The notes: generated by a model not told the origin, from the letters alone. A stretch of 64,000 nt of DNA from Neobacillus vireti (GCF_001026695.1 NZ_LDNB01000006.1:1-64000); one strand, 5' to 3'; numbered from the stretch's first letter, positions 9,662-21,379 are shown. A program made the numbers and translations.

Positions 9662-11037
9662 ACGAAGAGTGCGGCATTTTTGGTGTCTTTGGACATCCGG
9701 ATGCCGCACAATTAACCTATTATGGGCTCCATAGCCTGCAGCACCGCGGCCAGGAAGGAACCGGTATCGTCGTTTCCGATGGGAAAACACTTAAAGGGGT
9801 TAAAGGCGAAGGGCTTGTGTCTGAGATTTTTACCGCTGAGGCAATGACAGAATTAACCGGCTCTGCCGCCATTGGCCATGTTCGTTATGCAACGGCAGGG
9901 GGCGGCGGCTATGAGAACGTCCAGCCACTGTTGTTCCATTCGCAAAGCGGAAGCCTGGCACTTGCTCATAATGGCAACCTTGTCAATGCGAATTCCTTAA
10001 AGCATCAGCTTGAAACACAGGGGAGTATTTTTCAAACAAGCTCTGATACAGAGGTTTTGGCCCATTTAATTAGAAGAAGCGGCTTTCCTCAGATGAACGA
10101 CCGCGTGAAAAATGCCCTTTCAATGTTAAAAGGGGCCTATGCCTATTTAATCATGACCGAAACGGAGTTAATGGTGGCACTCGATCCCCATGGACTAAGG
10201 CCGCTTTCACTTGGCTGTATTGGCGATGCATATGTGGTTGCTTCGGAAACCTGTGCCTTTGATTTAGTCGGTGCTGAATATATCCGCGATATTATGCCAG
10301 GAGAACTGTTAATTATAAACGAGGATGGGCTTACATCAGAGCAATTTGCGATGAGTACGACAAAAGCAATCTGTATGATGGAGTATGTTTATTTTTCAAG
10401 ACCTGATAGTAATATCCAAGGCATCAATGTTCATACCGCCCGGAAAAATTTGGGGAAAAGATTGGCGGTCGAAGCGCCGATTGATGCCGATGTGGTGACG
10501 GGGGTGCCGGATTCAAGTATTTCCGCAGCGATTGGCTATGCTGAAGCAGCGGGGATTCCGTATGAAATGGGGCTAATCAAAAACCGTTATGTCGGCAGAA
10601 CCTTTATTCAGCCTTCCCAGTCTTTACGTGAGCAAGGGGTAAAAATGAAGCTGTCACCTGTTCGCGGTGTTGTCGAAGGAAAACGCGTCATCATGGTCGA
10701 TGACTCAATTGTCCGCGGCACGACAAGCAGAAGAATTGTTAAAATGCTGAAAGATGCAGGAGCGACAGAGGTGCATGTCGTCATTAGTTCACCTCCGATT
10801 AAAAATCCGTGTTTTTACGGGATTGATACATCTTCGAAGGAAGAATTGATTGCTTCCGATAAGTCAGTAGAGGAGATCCGCGACCTCATTGGTGCCGATT
10901 CATTAACGTTTTTAAGCGTAGGCGGCATGGTGGAAGCGCTGGGGCAGGACAGCGGCTATTGCCTTGGCTGCTTTACAGGAAATTACCCAACAGAAATTTA
11001 TCCCGATACACTTCAATACTATTATCAAAGGGGTTGA
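9637..11037 (+). CDS. purF: amidophosphoribosyltransferase (glutamine PRPP)
   Basis: PurF makes phosphoribosylamine from PRPP and glutamine, the first committed step. The 466-residue protein has an 11-residue propeptide ([11 protein letters not shown]) before Cys12, the Ntn glutaminase nucleophile, as in the B. subtilis enzyme. The PRPP-binding motif [11 protein letters not shown] is near residue 354. The C-terminal [10 protein letters not shown] and other cysteines fit the 4Fe-4S cluster that makes the Bacillus enzyme oxygen sensitive. It overlaps purL and shares one base with purM. Confidence 0.97.
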   Translation: MLAELKGLNEECGIFGVFGHPDAAQLTYYGLHSLQHRGQEGTGIVVSDGKTLKGVKGEGLVSEIFTAEAMTELTGSAAIGHVRYATAGGGGYENVQPLLFHSQSGSLALAHNGNLVNANSLKHQLETQGSIFQTSSDTEVLAHLIRRSGFPQMNDRVKNALSMLKGAYAYLIMTETELMVALDPHGLRPLSLGCIGDAYVVASETCAFDLVGAEYIRDIMPGELLIINEDGLTSEQFAMSTTKAICMMEYVYFSRPDSNIQGINVHTARKNLGKRLAVEAPIDADVVTGVPDSSISAAIGYAEAAGIPYEMGLIKNRYVGRTFIQPSQSLREQGVKMKLSPVRGVVEGKRVIMVDDSIVRGTTSRRIVKMLKDAGATEVHVVISSPPIKNPCFYGIDTSSKEELIASDKSVEEIRDLIGADSLTFLSVGGMVEALGQDSGYCLGCFTGNYPTEIYPDTLQYYYQRG

Positions 11038-12077
11038 TGACCGTGGCGAATGCGTATAAACAAGCAGGTGTAAACATTGAGGCGGGCTATGAAGCGGTTG
11101 AGCGAATGAAAAAGCATGTGCAGCGAACAGCGAGGACCGGCGTCTTAGGTAGCCTCGGAGGTTTCGGCGGCATGTTTGACCTATCCGCACTCGGATTAAA
11201 GGAGCCGGTTTTGGTGTCAGGCACCGATGGTGTGGGCACGAAATTGATGATTGCCTTCATGATGGATCGTCACGACACCATCGGCATTGATGCGGTCGCT
11301 ATGTGTGTCAATGATATCGTCGTTCAAGGGGCGGAGCCGCTTTACTTTTTAGATTATATTGCGTGCGGCAAGGCGGTTCCTGAAAAAATCGAGGCGATAG
11401 TCAAGGGGATTGCCGATGGCTGCGAGCAGGCTGGCTGCGCCTTAATTGGCGGAGAAACAGCTGAAATGCCGGGTCTATATCGGGAGGATGAGTACGATCT
11501 TGCTGGATTTTCAGTGGGAGCGTGTGAAAAATCCGCATTAATTACCGGCGAAACAATCGCACAAGGTGATGTGCTGATTGGCCTCGCCTCAAGCGGCATT
11601 CACAGCAACGGCTACTCGCTTGTCAGAAAAGTGTTTAACAATTGGTCGTTAATCGAGTTTGTGGATGTACTCGGCTGTACATTAGGCGAAGAATTACTCA
11701 AGCCGACGAAAATCTATGTGAAGCCGATTTTATCGGCATTGAAAAAATTCAAAATTAAAGGGATGGCCCATATTACCGGCGGTGGTTTTATTGAAAATAT
11801 TCCGCGGATGCTGCCTGCTGGCCTTGGGGCAGATCTGAATGAGAAAAACTGGCATATTCCCTCCGTGTTTAAATTAATTTCTGAGGTTGGACAAATCGAT
11901 TATCGGGAAATGTATAATATTTTTAACATGGGAGTCGGCATGGTCATTGCCGTTGACAAGAAAGATGCGCCCGAGCTGTTGGAGCATTTTCACGCTGAGG
12001 GTGAAACGGCGTATGAACTTGGCATCGTGACAAATCAAGCGGGGTTGAATATCAAAGGCTTTGGTGGGCGGCGATGA
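11037..12077 (+). CDS. purM: AIR synthetase
   Basis: PurM closes the imidazole ring (FGAM to AIR) with ATP. The 346-residue length equals that of the B. subtilis enzyme if the ATG at 11037 is used. A GTG at 11043 is an alternative that aligns with the family start. The glycine-rich GTDGVGTKL (about residue 62) and GGETAEMPG motifs are intact. The ATG overlaps the last base of purF, with AAAGGGG before it. Confidence 0.97.
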   Translation: MTVANAYKQAGVNIEAGYEAVERMKKHVQRTARTGVLGSLGGFGGMFDLSALGLKEPVLVSGTDGVGTKLMIAFMMDRHDTIGIDAVAMCVNDIVVQGAEPLYFLDYIACGKAVPEKIEAIVKGIADGCEQAGCALIGGETAEMPGLYREDEYDLAGFSVGACEKSALITGETIAQGDVLIGLASSGIHSNGYSLVRKVFNNWSLIEFVDVLGCTLGEELLKPTKIYVKPILSALKKFKIKGMAHITGGGFIENIPRMLPAGLGADLNEKNWHIPSVFKLISEVGQIDYREMYNIFNMGVGMVIAVDKKDAPELLEHFHAEGETAYELGIVTNQAGLNIKGFGGRR

Positions 12078-12676
12078 AAAATATTGCTGTGTTTGCATCG
12101 GGAAGCGGAAGTAATTTTCAAGCCATCCTCGACGCGGTTCAACGGGGAGAGCTTGAGGCGAATATTTCGTTGCTTGTTTGCGACAAACCAGGCGCATACG
12201 TTACTGAAAGAGCCAATGAGGCAGGCATTCCCGCTTTTGTTTATTGCGTAAAGGACTATCCAAGTAAAGCAGACTACGAAGTGGAAATAACTTCACTGCT
12301 AAAAAGTAATAAGGTTGATTTAATTGTGCTGGCCGGGTATATGCGTTTGATTGGTCCGACACTACTAAAAGAATACGAGGGGCGGATCGTCAATATTCAT
12401 CCTTCGTTACTTCCTGCTTTTCCAGGCAAAGATGCCATTGGCCAGGCATTAGCGGCAAAGGCCAATTGGAGCGGTGTGACGATTCATTTTGTTGATGAAG
12501 GAATGGACACGGGACCAATTATTGTCCAGGAGCGGGTACGGATTGCCACAGAGGATACGAAAGAAAGCCTGCAACGAAAAATACAGGTCAGTGAACACAA
12601 GTTGTATCCCGAGATACTACAAATGCTTTTGACAAGAGGAGAGGTTGAGCAAGATGAAAAAACGCGTGCTTATTAG
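12074..12676 (+). CDS. purN: phosphoribosylglycinamide formyltransferase
   Basis: PurN transfers a formyl group from 10-formyl-THF to GAR. The 200-residue protein has the substrate loop [12 protein letters not shown] at the start, the catalytic [12 protein letters not shown] (Asn and His near 106 and 108), and the DEGMDTGP segment with the catalytic aspartate. It overlaps purM by four bases and the purH start by 23, so the order purM-purN-purH is tightly packed. Confidence 0.97.
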   Translation: MKNIAVFASGSGSNFQAILDAVQRGELEANISLLVCDKPGAYVTERANEAGIPAFVYCVKDYPSKADYEVEITSLLKSNKVDLIVLAGYMRLIGPTLLKEYEGRIVNIHPSLLPAFPGKDAIGQALAAKANWSGVTIHFVDEGMDTGPIIVQERVRIATEDTKESLQRKIQVSEHKLYPEILQMLLTRGEVEQDEKTRAY

Positions 12677-14189
12677 TGTTTATGATAAAAGTGGAGTGAG
12701 CGAGTTTGCGAAAGAGCTAGTCAGCCTTGGCTTTGAAATCATCTCTACCGGCGGCACGAAAAAAATGCTGCAGGAGCAGGGAATCCCTGTTTTGGGCGTT
12801 AGTGATGTTACCGGCTTCCCGGAAATTCTCGAGGGACGAGTTAAAACGTTAAACCCGTATATTCATGGCGGTTTATTAGCAAAACAGAACGATGCGGAAC
12901 ATCAAAAGCAGCTTGCGGAACATGGAATCGAGCCGATTCAGCTTGTTTGTGTCAATCTGTATCCATTTCAGCAAACCATTGAAAACCCGGATGTAACAGT
13001 TGCTGATGCGATTGAGAATATTGATATTGGCGGTCCAACGATGCTCCGTGCTTCTGCGAAAAATCACCAATATGTCACCGTCGTGGTCGATCCGTCCGAT
13101 TATGAAACGGTAATTGCGGAGTTAAAAGCTGAAGGTGAAACGAAACTTGAAACAAGGGTAAAGCTTGCAGCTAAAGTGTTCCGCCATACCGCTGCTTATG
13201 ATGCGCTCATTGCCGATTACATGACAAACCTTGCCGCGGAAGCAACTCCGGAAAAATTAACGGTTACATATGAGTTAAAGCAGACACTCCGTTACGGGGA
13301 AAATCCGCATCAGCAGGCAGTTTTTTATCAAAAGCCGTTGGGCTCATCGTTCTCGATTGCCTATGCTGAGCAGCTTCACGGTAAAGAACTTTCTTACAAT
13401 AATATTAATGATGCCGATGCCGCCCTGCAGATCGTCAAGGAGTTTACAGAACCTGCTGCAGTTGCAGTGAAACATATGAACCCATGCGGTGTCGGTATCG
13501 GTAAAACAGGCTATGAAGCGTTCACCAAAGCGTTTGCGGCCGATCCTATTTCCATTTTTGGCGGTATCATTGCCTTTAACCGTGAAGTGGATGCAGAAAC
13601 GGCAAGCAAGCTTCATGAAATATTCCTTGAGATTATTATTGCACCGTCGTACTCCGATGAAGCGTTAGAGATTTTAGCAGCGAAAAAGAATCTGCGCCTG
13701 TTAACTATTCCGTTTTCCGATGCGAAAAAATCTGAGCGGAAATTGACCTCGATTGAGGGCGGATTGCTTGTTCAGGAGCAAGATCTGTTCACATTGGATG
13801 ATGCTGAAATCAAAGTTGCGACAAAACGCCAGCCGACTGCCGCTGAGTGGGAAGCATTAAAGCTGGGCTGGAAGGTTGTCAAACATGTGAAGTCGAATGC
13901 CATCGTTGTGGCTAATGAAGACATGACAATTGGTATTGGCGCCGGGCAAATGAACCGCGTTGGCTCAGCAGAAATTGCCTTGAAGCAGGCTGGTAAAAAA
14001 GCTGAAGGAGCTGCACTTGCCTCTGATGCGTTTTTTCCAATGGACGATACCGTCGAAGCGGCGGCTAAAGCGGGAATTACTGCAATTATTCAACCGGGCG
14101 GCTCAATTCGTGACGAAGATTCAATTAAAAAGGCAGATGAATATGGAATCGCGATGGTGTTTACGGGAGTTAGACATTTTAAACATTAG
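12654..14189 (+). CDS. purH: bifunctional AICAR transformylase / IMP cyclohydrolase
   Basis: PurH formylates AICAR and closes the ring to IMP, the last two steps. The 511-residue protein has the N-terminal cyclohydrolase domain ([26 protein letters not shown]) and the C-terminal transformylase domain with KHMNPCGVG near residue 272 and the closing [10 protein letters not shown]. The start at 12654 lies inside purN and is preceded by AGAGGAGAGG. A 389-base gap with two repeat arrays separates it from purD, which is unusual in this operon. Confidence 0.97.
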   Translation: MKKRVLISVYDKSGVSEFAKELVSLGFEIISTGGTKKMLQEQGIPVLGVSDVTGFPEILEGRVKTLNPYIHGGLLAKQNDAEHQKQLAEHGIEPIQLVCVNLYPFQQTIENPDVTVADAIENIDIGGPTMLRASAKNHQYVTVVVDPSDYETVIAELKAEGETKLETRVKLAAKVFRHTAAYDALIADYMTNLAAEATPEKLTVTYELKQTLRYGENPHQQAVFYQKPLGSSFSIAYAEQLHGKELSYNNINDADAALQIVKEFTEPAAVAVKHMNPCGVGIGKTGYEAFTKAFAADPISIFGGIIAFNREVDAETASKLHEIFLEIIIAPSYSDEALEILAAKKNLRLLTIPFSDAKKSERKLTSIEGGLLVQEQDLFTLDDAEIKVATKRQPTAAEWEALKLGWKVVKHVKSNAIVVANEDMTIGIGAGQMNRVGSAEIALKQAGKKAEGAALASDAFFPMDDTVEAAAKAGITAIIQPGGSIRDEDSIKKADEYGIAMVFTGVRHFKH

Positions 14190-14212
14190 GCTGTTTTAGG
14201 AAAGCCGGCTCC

Positions 14213-14330
14213 AACTGTCGTGAAGTTGTTTTCAACAGTCGTAAAACGGGTTTCAACTGTCATAAACCAGTGCTTAGCGGTCGTAAAGCTGTCTTCAACT
14301 GTCGTAAACCGTGGTCTAACTGTCGAAAAA
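14213..14330 (+). repeat. 21-bp phased array, core CAACTGTCGTAAA, 6 units
   Basis: Six units carry the core TCAACTGTCGTAAA with variations. The GTCG positions fall at 14217, 14238, 14259 (GTCA), 14280, 14301 and 14322, an exact 21-base period. The array begins 23 bases after the purH stop. The frame read from 14220 stays open as heptads such as STVVKRV, but without a ribosome site or family match. Confidence 0.9.
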
Positions 14331-14370
14331 GGTAGTTTTCACCTTAACTTACCCCTTAAAAAGTCAATAT

Positions 14371-14390
14371 GGTGTAAAATTACACCTTTT
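14371..14390 (+). terminator. small terminator-like hairpin between purH and purD
   Basis: GGTGTA (14371-14376) pairs with TACACC (14381-14386) around an AAAT loop and is followed by TTTT. The stem is only six pairs, so it may cause partial termination or pausing ahead of purD. It lies between the two repeat arrays. Confidence 0.4.
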
Positions 14391-14430
14391 CATTGGATTT
14401 TTTGATGCATTTAGCGAGATCAAATCATAT

Positions 14431-14524
14431 ATCGGCGATTTTTATAGGTTTATCAGCGATTCTGACCTATTTATCAGCGAATTTTTAGGTATATCAGCGA
14501 ATCTGGGCTATTTATCAGCGAATC
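14431..14524 (+). repeat. 21-bp phased array, core TTTATCAGCGAATC, 5 units
   Basis: ATCAGCGA (or ATCGGCGA) occurs at 14431, 14452, 14473, 14493 and 14514. Spacings are 21, 21, 20 and 21. The last unit ends about 40 bases before the purD ribosome site. The same core occurs at 43291-43381, and inverted at 58329-58421. Confidence 0.9.
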
Positions 14525-14545
14525 AAAAAAGTATCAATCTTTTAG

Positions 14546-15871
<1,326 letters not shown>

Positions 15872-15892
15872 TCATCAAAACCTCTACCTTCA

Positions 15893-15937
15893 GGGTGGTG
15901 GTTGTCAAAGTAATTTATTTATGAGAACCACCCTTTT
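15893..15937 (+). terminator. putative terminator after purD
   Basis: GGGTGGT (15893-15899) pairs with ACCACCC (15927-15933) over a 27-base loop, then TTTT. The loop is long, so strength is uncertain. A third copy of GGGTGGTT follows at 15953. No other candidate terminator is present before the sigma factor gene. Confidence 0.5.
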
Positions 15938-16110
15938 GCTTGTGACGGCGTAGGGTGGTTTCCTTGTGTTCTAGAACGTTTTTCCGAAAAAAATAGGCAC
16001 TAACTTCGCACAAAATCCCCTTCAGAATTTCTCGTAGGATCTCGAAAAATTATCCAATGTTATCACATTCTTTACGGAGATATATTTCTCCTGAATTATT
16101 TTTTTCAAAA

Positions 16111-16136
16111 GGAACCTAATTGAATTACGAATCGTC
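16111..16136 (+). promoter_or_regulatory. ECF-sigma-type promoter
   Basis: GGAACC (16111-16116) and CGTC (16133-16136) are separated by 16 bases. This is the general pattern of promoters read by Bacillus ECF sigma factors of the W/X/M kind. It lies 32 bases before the start of an ECF sigma gene, which suggests autoregulation. The rest of 15940-16110 shows no gene. Confidence 0.75.
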
Positions 16137-16168
16137 AAAATACTAAAAACAAATAATGGGGGAGAAGA

Positions 16169-16711
16169 ATGATAGAAGAGATAAATAGCTCCAAGGTAGA
16201 ACCGCCAAATTATTTAGATCGTGAAGATAAACTAAAATGGCTTATGAGCACATATGGTAATGACGTAATCAGGGTGGCTTACACTTATCTAAAACAAAGG
16301 CAATTAGCAGAAGATGTGGCACAAGATGTATTTATTAAATGTTATGAAAAAATGGATGACTTTCGAAACGAATCCTCGTATAAGACCTGGATCTTAAAAA
16401 TTACGGTTAATAAATGTAAAGATGTTTTAAAGAGTTGGGCATTTAAAAATTTATTATTTACAGACTATTTCGGGAATAAACAGGAAGATCGAACAATTGA
16501 ATCTAAACTGTTGAAAAAAGAAGAAAGCCAATTAATATCTCAGCAAGTAATGGAACTACCATTAAAATTAAGAGAGGTCATTATTTTATTTTATTATCAA
16601 GAGTTTTCCATTGAAGAAATTTCTGTGCTATTAAAGGTCAATTCGAACACGATTAAAACTAGATTACATAGAGGTCGCCTTAAATTAAAACAATCATTTG
16701 AGGGAGAGTGA
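16169..16711 (+). CDS. ECF-family RNA polymerase sigma factor
   Basis: This 180-residue protein has only sigma regions 2 and 4, the ECF layout. Region 2 includes AEDVAQDVFIKCYEKMDDFR and SSYKTWILKITVNKC. Region 4 ends in a helix-turn-helix (FSIEEISVLLKVNSNTIKTR, then LHRGRLKLK). The ATG at 16169 follows GGGGGAGAAG. It is followed by a membrane protein gene that is probably its anti-sigma factor. I cannot assign it to a named B. subtilis sigma factor. The coding sequence is AT-richer than the adjacent pur genes, which may indicate acquisition by transfer. Confidence 0.9.
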   Translation: MIEEINSSKVEPPNYLDREDKLKWLMSTYGNDVIRVAYTYLKQRQLAEDVAQDVFIKCYEKMDDFRNESSYKTWILKITVNKCKDVLKSWAFKNLLFTDYFGNKQEDRTIESKLLKKEESQLISQQVMELPLKLREVIILFYYQEFSIEEISVLLKVNSNTIKTRLHRGRLKLKQSFEGE

Positions 16712-16718
16712 ACATTCA

Positions 16719-17513
16719 GTGGAAAATAAATTAATCAATTTAAAAGATAAAATGAATGAAACTGTATTACGAGATATTAATTTTAATGCCGAGTTAGAGC
16801 AAAAAGTTTTAAGTTCCATTAAAAATAAAAAGAGTCGACCTTTTCCATTTAGGAATAAATTTAATTCTTTTTTGAGTTTGGCAGTAACTACTGTATTCTT
16901 CTTAGGAATGGTTTATTTCGTAGGAACGAAACTTCATTTATTTGAAGATCCACAAGGTAACAATGCAAGCATCCCAAAAGAAAAAATAATAGAGCCAACA
17001 AAAAATGGAACAGCAAATACCTCATTTGAAGAACCCAATTATATAAACAAAAATGACATTTCAAAGGAAACCGTTTTTTCAGAGTTGAAAAAGTACTTAC
17101 CCAAAGATGTTCTTGCTAATATGCCGAATTTCAAACAAGAAGATATGGATGAATCAACGCTATACCTTTGGAGTAAAAACGAACCTAACAGTGATAACTT
17201 TATTCATAAAATTGAAGTAATTTTCAACGAGAATGGATTTAAACAGTATCATTACAAGAACTACTCTTTCGATTTAAAAGAGAATAAGATTTCAAAAGAT
17301 GTGGCTAACAAAATGGTTGGAAATTTTGCAAACTCTTTTATTAGTGATGGAAACCAATTATCTTTTGTAAATAAACCTGCTTGGGATAGTCTTTATGAGA
17401 AAGATGTTATTGAAAGCTGGGTAGCTGAAAAAGACAACAAGGAGTACATTGTAATGGTGAACTTGACCTATGGTTATGTTGAGTTTTTTACAATACAAGA
17501 TAAATTAAATTGA
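16719..17513 (+). CDS. putative membrane anti-sigma factor
   Basis: This 264-residue protein has a charged N-terminal cytosolic part of about 45 residues, one transmembrane helix (SLAVTTVFFLGMVYFVGT), and a roughly 190-residue extracellular domain. Position directly after an ECF sigma gene and this topology suggest an anti-sigma factor. It lacks the HxxxCxxC motif of zinc anti-sigma proteins, and I do not recognise the outer domain. The start is uncertain: GTG at 16719 has GAGGGAGAG about ten bases upstream, and a TTG at 16698 overlaps the sigma gene. Confidence 0.65.
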   Translation: MENKLINLKDKMNETVLRDINFNAELEQKVLSSIKNKKSRPFPFRNKFNSFLSLAVTTVFFLGMVYFVGTKLHLFEDPQGNNASIPKEKIIEPTKNGTANTSFEEPNYINKNDISKETVFSELKKYLPKDVLANMPNFKQEDMDESTLYLWSKNEPNSDNFIHKIEVIFNENGFKQYHYKNYSFDLKENKISKDVANKMVGNFANSFISDGNQLSFVNKPAWDSLYEKDVIESWVAEKDNKEYIVMVNLTYGYVEFFTIQDKLN

Positions 17514-17537
17514 ATGCTAAAAATAAGTAAAAGATTT

Positions 17538-17567
17538 AGACCTAATCCGAATTTTTGGATTAGGTCT
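17538..17567 (+). terminator. hairpin after the sigma/anti-sigma pair
   Basis: AGACCTAATCC (17538-17548) and GGATTAGGTCT (17557-17567) form a perfect 11-bp stem with an 8-nt loop. No T run follows on either side, so it may be an atypical terminator or an mRNA end-protecting structure. Confidence 0.5.
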
Positions 17568-17660
17568 GCCGTTCTGTGTTAATGATCATCCAGAAGTAAA
17601 CTGGGAGAGCCGGTCAAAAGGTAAAAATAACCTTTCACCCTACTCTCCTTGCGTTGTTAT

Positions 17661-17966
17661 TCAAGTCGGATTATAAGGAACACCCTGATCCCCATCCAAA
17701 TTCGTCAATCCCTCCATACCATCCATCGAATCGACAACCGCCGATTTTTCCGGCATCATTTCCTGGCATCTTTCATATAATGCCGTTATTGGGCAATAGC
17801 GGACGATACCCTCGGCTACCTTCATCGCGCCGCATAGGGCAACAAACAAATACGAATCCCGCCAAGGGTGTTTGACAAGCTTGGAAGTGCTCCAAGCAAG
17901 AATTGTTAATCCTAAGGTAATCCGGATTAAGGCGTTCAACAGGCCAATATTTGGTTTGATATTCAA
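17661..17966 (-). CDS. DUF2892 (YgaP-type) small membrane protein
   Basis: The roughly 100-residue protein starts NIKPNIGLLNALIRITLGL, and has CGAMKVAEGIVRYCPITALY, the pattern of the DUF2892 inner membrane family related to the C terminus of YgaP. Two short hydrophobic stretches fit membrane insertion. A TTG at 17966 has AAGGAG eight bases upstream. A GTG at 17975 would overlap that ribosome site. It stands alone, divergent from yerA. The function of the family is not established. Confidence 0.75.
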   Translation of the reverse strand: MNIKPNIGLLNALIRITLGLTILAWSTSKLVKHPWRDSYLFVALCGAMKVAEGIVRYCPITALYERCQEMMPEKSAVVDSMDGMEGLTNLDGDQGVPYNPT

Positions 17967-18132
17967 TTTGCTCACTCCTTCACAAAATCTTTACAATTTT
18001 TATCAATTCTTTACTGCTTTAAACGATAAAATATGATAGTATAATAACAACAGAGGTTTTGTAAGGGCTTTCTTTGTTATTAAATCAAGATTTTATTATA
18101 TAGATAGTATAAATAAAGGGAGGGGATATCAT

Positions 18133-19878
18133 ATGCTGGAACAACGTTACCGTTGGAAAAACAAACACTTGCGTATGCACGTATCCGTATTGGATGGGAA
18201 AACGTCTCCCACCATATTATTGAAAAACGCCTTATATTTAAATCAGACTTTTCGCCGCTGGATGAGGGCAAATATTTGGATTTATGAAGATCGGATTGTT
18301 TATGTTGGCGAGAATCTGCCATCACATATCGAAAACTGTGAAGTCATTGACTGTACAAATGAAATCCTTGTTCCAGGATACATCGAACCGCATGCACATC
18401 CCTTCCAATTATATAATCCCCAAACGCTTGCAGCCTATGCATCCCAGTTTGGAACGACAACATTAATAAATGACAATATGGCATTAATGTTAAATTTGAA
18501 AAAAAGCGAAGCCTTTTCATTATTAAATGACCTTCGTTCGATTCCGATAACGATGTATTGGTGGAGCCGCTTTGACTCACAAACGGAAATTCTGCATGAA
18601 GAAGAAATATTTTCGCACAGTAATATTAAGTCATGGCTTGAGCATGATGCAGTCCTTCAGGGCGGGGAGCTGACAGGCTGGCCAAGGCTGCTAAATGGCG
18701 ATGATTTAATGCTTCACTGGATTCAAGAGGCAAAACGGATGCGTAAGAAAATTGAGGGTCATTTTCCCGGAGCATCTGAAAAAACCTTGGCAAAAATGAT
18801 GCTCCTCGGGACGGACTGTGACCACGAGGCGATGACAGGTGAAGAGGTTTATAACCGTTTAATGCAGGGGTATATGGTGTCGTTAAGATATTCTTCCATC
18901 CGGCCCGATTTGCCGCAAATTTTGGATGATATGAAGCGACTTGGAATTGATGCGTATGATCGATTAATCTTTAATACCGACGGCTCATCCTCCGCCTTTT
19001 ATGAACAGGGGATGAACGACCAGATGATCCGAATCGCCATTGAAAAAGGGGTTCCGATTATTGATGCCTATAATATGGCCACCGTCAATATTGCCAGATA
19101 CTACAATATCGACCATTTACATGGACAAATTGCTACTGGTCGTATAGCAAATATTAACTTCCTATCCAGCATTGAAAACCCTACACCTGTTTCGGTCCTG
19201 GCGAAAGGAAAGTGGGTAAAACGGGACGGAGTGAAAACGGAAGATACGAATCCGCCAATGAACTGGAAGGACTATGGCCTAAAGGAGATGAATCTTGATT
19301 GGGAATTAACGATGGATGATTTACAATTTTCCATGCCTTTTGGGATCAAAATGGAAAACTCCGTCATCACCAAGCCCTACTCCATTGCGATTGATGTATC
19401 AGGGGATGAATTGTCGCACGATCATGATGAATGTTATTTTACCTTAATTGACCGTAATGGGAAATGGCGGATTAATACGCTGTTAAAAGGCTTCGCAACA
19501 AAGCTTTCGGCGTTAGCCAGCTCGTTTTCCAATACCGGTGATATTATTTTAATCGGGAAAAATAAACAAGATTTAATCCTAGCTTTTAATAGAATGAAAG
19601 AATTAGGCGGCGGGATTGTCATGGTCGAGGATGATCAGGTGGTTTGTGAACTGCCGCTTCATTTAAGCGGAATTATGTCAGACCTTCCTATGGAAGACTT
19701 AATGGTTCAAGAAAAAAGGTTGTCTGAAGGGCTGCAAGCTAGGGGCTATTCTTTCTCAGACGCGATTTATAGTCTGCTGTTCTTTTCATCAACCCATTTA
19801 CCTTATATTCGTATAACCCAACAGGGGATGTATGATGTGATGAATAAAACAGTACTCTTTCCGTCAATAATGCGTTAA
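18133..19878 (+). CDS. yerA: adenine deaminase-like amidohydrolase, YerA type
   Basis: This 581-residue protein has the amidohydrolase metal motif in GYIEPHAHPF and a downstream GHFPGASEKTLAKMM segment, followed by a C-terminal domain shared with adenine deaminases. B. subtilis YerA lies at the same place after purD. Adenine deaminase activity would recycle adenine to hypoxanthine, which fits the purine neighbourhood, but the actual substrate is inferred. The ATG at 18133 follows AAGGGAGGGG. A TATAAT at 18040-18045 may be the -10 box. Confidence 0.8.
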   Translation: MLEQRYRWKNKHLRMHVSVLDGKTSPTILLKNALYLNQTFRRWMRANIWIYEDRIVYVGENLPSHIENCEVIDCTNEILVPGYIEPHAHPFQLYNPQTLAAYASQFGTTTLINDNMALMLNLKKSEAFSLLNDLRSIPITMYWWSRFDSQTEILHEEEIFSHSNIKSWLEHDAVLQGGELTGWPRLLNGDDLMLHWIQEAKRMRKKIEGHFPGASEKTLAKMMLLGTDCDHEAMTGEEVYNRLMQGYMVSLRYSSIRPDLPQILDDMKRLGIDAYDRLIFNTDGSSSAFYEQGMNDQMIRIAIEKGVPIIDAYNMATVNIARYYNIDHLHGQIATGRIANINFLSSIENPTPVSVLAKGKWVKRDGVKTEDTNPPMNWKDYGLKEMNLDWELTMDDLQFSMPFGIKMENSVITKPYSIAIDVSGDELSHDHDECYFTLIDRNGKWRINTLLKGFATKLSALASSFSNTGDIILIGKNKQDLILAFNRMKELGGGIVMVEDDQVVCELPLHLSGIMSDLPMEDLMVQEKRLSEGLQARGYSFSDAIYSLLFFSSTHLPYIRITQQGMYDVMNKTVLFPSIMR

Positions 19879-19950
19879 ACTGTAAATAACTAATGAGTTA
19901 AAGCGTGAAAGTGATTTTTGAGCCTTGGAGGAAATAGGGGTGTTCGTTGA

Positions 19951-21000
19951 ATGAAAAAATGGGCTGCCGCCTTTGCAGCAATCTTGTTATTACTTTCTGG
20001 ATGTAGTCATAAGGAGAAAGTAAAAGTACCAGTAAAGAAGGAAAAAACAGTCAATAAGGCTGAGGAGAAAGCGGAAGAGAAACAGGGTGCCCCGTACATT
20101 TATCCGTTAACAGGCATAGGCTCAGAAACGCAAACCGAGGGCAGGGCTGTTGCCGTTATGATTAATAATCATCCAAAGGCAAGGCCGCAATCGGGCTTGA
20201 ACAAGGCAGATATTGTTTATGAGGTATTGGCAGAGGCGGATATTACGCGCTTTCTTGCTGTGTTTCAAAGTGAAAAACCGGCGAATATCGGTCCCGTCCG
20301 TAGTGCACGCGATTATTATATCGACCTGGCTAAAGGACTAAATGCGCTTTATATTGCTCATGGCTGGAGTGAGGAAGCTAGGAAAATGCTCGAGGGCAAT
20401 TATATCGACAATCTTAATGGCATGGTTTATGATGGGACACTTTTTAAACGGTCCAGCACCCGAAAGGCACCACACAATTCCTATATTACGTATGAAAATA
20501 TTTTAAAGGGTGTCGAACAAAAGAAGTATTCACTGGAACAAAGCCCGCCGGCCTTCAAGTTTTTATCAGAGGAAGAAAGTAAAAACGTGATCGGTGACGA
20601 TGCAGAGTCAGTGAAAATCACCTATTCATCTGGTGGAATCTCTGATTCCAGCTTCGAATTTGATGTCGCCCTTGGTAAATATAAACGGTTTTCTGGCGGC
20701 GAGCAATCGGTCGATTTAGATACAAATGAACCTGTTTTACTTAATAATATTTTTATTATTGAAACAAACCATCGAGTAATCGATTCGGTTGGCCGACGCG
20801 ATATTGATTTCAAGTCCGGCGGCAAAGCTTATTTGCTCCAAATGGGCAAGGTTAACGAAGTGGAATGGGCTAACAAGGATGGCCAGATTATCGCTGTTAA
20901 GGATGGTAAAGAAGTACCGTTTGTTCCAGGAAAAACATGGGTGAATGTGGTGCCGACTAATCCTGGACTGCAAAAAAGCGTTTCTTTTAACGCAAAATAA
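19951..21000 (+). CDS. yerB: DUF3048 lipoprotein, YerB type
   Basis: This 349-residue protein begins with a lipoprotein signal peptide (lipobox LLSGC, Cys18), a lysine- and glutamate-rich linker, then the DUF3048 domain (INNHPKARPQSGLNKADIVYE onward) and a C-terminal part with NVVPTNPG. It should be anchored to the outer face of the membrane. Order and length match B. subtilis YerB. I know no assigned function. Confidence 0.85.
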   Translation: MKKWAAAFAAILLLLSGCSHKEKVKVPVKKEKTVNKAEEKAEEKQGAPYIYPLTGIGSETQTEGRAVAVMINNHPKARPQSGLNKADIVYEVLAEADITRFLAVFQSEKPANIGPVRSARDYYIDLAKGLNALYIAHGWSEEARKMLEGNYIDNLNGMVYDGTLFKRSSTRKAPHNSYITYENILKGVEQKKYSLEQSPPAFKFLSEEESKNVIGDDAESVKITYSSGGISDSSFEFDVALGKYKRFSGGEQSVDLDTNEPVLLNNIFIIETNHRVIDSVGRRDIDFKSGGKAYLLQMGKVNEVEWANKDGQIIAVKDGKEVPFVPGKTWVNVVPTNPGLQKSVSFNAK

Positions 21001-21028
21001 ACATTTTTTCAATTAAGGGGTAAAAAAA

Positions 21029-21343
21029 ATGCAAATTAATAAATTACGCGGCAAAGAATTAGATCAATTATTTCAAGCAGTTCTCTCACTAAAGGATCTA
21101 GAAGAATGTTATCGCTTTTTTGACGATTTGTGTACGATTAATGAAATCCAATCATTATCACAGCGGCTTGATGTAGCAAGAATGCTCCGGGACGGAAATA
21201 CGTACCATAAAATTGAAACAGAAACAGGGGCCAGTACAGCAACGATTTCCCGTGTAAAACGCTGTTTAAACTTTGGCAATGATACGTATGAAATGGTTCT
21301 TGAACGAATTAAAGATGAAAACAGCAAGCCTGAAGAAGAATAA
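21029..21343 (+). CDS. yerC: TrpR-like DNA-binding protein, YerC/YecD type
   Basis: The 104-residue protein has a TrpR-superfamily helix-turn-helix (EIQSLSQRLDVARML, then TYHKIETETGASTATISRVKR). It lies between yerB and pcrB as in B. subtilis. The ATG follows AAGGGG by about nine bases. It is a probable transcription regulator with unknown targets. Confidence 0.85.
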   Translation: MQINKLRGKELDQLFQAVLSLKDLEECYRFFDDLCTINEIQSLSQRLDVARMLRDGNTYHKIETETGASTATISRVKRCLNFGNDTYEMVLERIKDENSKPEEE

Positions 21344-21379
21344 CACAAAAGCGCCAAGGTGCTGCAGATAGACTATAAC

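Noticed and set aside
14017-14199. Separate small gene overlapping the end of purH
   Set aside because: Out-of-frame reading within purH with no ribosome site; purH is intact to 14189.
14220-14405. 61-residue open frame after purH
   Set aside because: It consists of the 21-bp array read in frame plus AT-rich sequence; no start signal or conserved domain.
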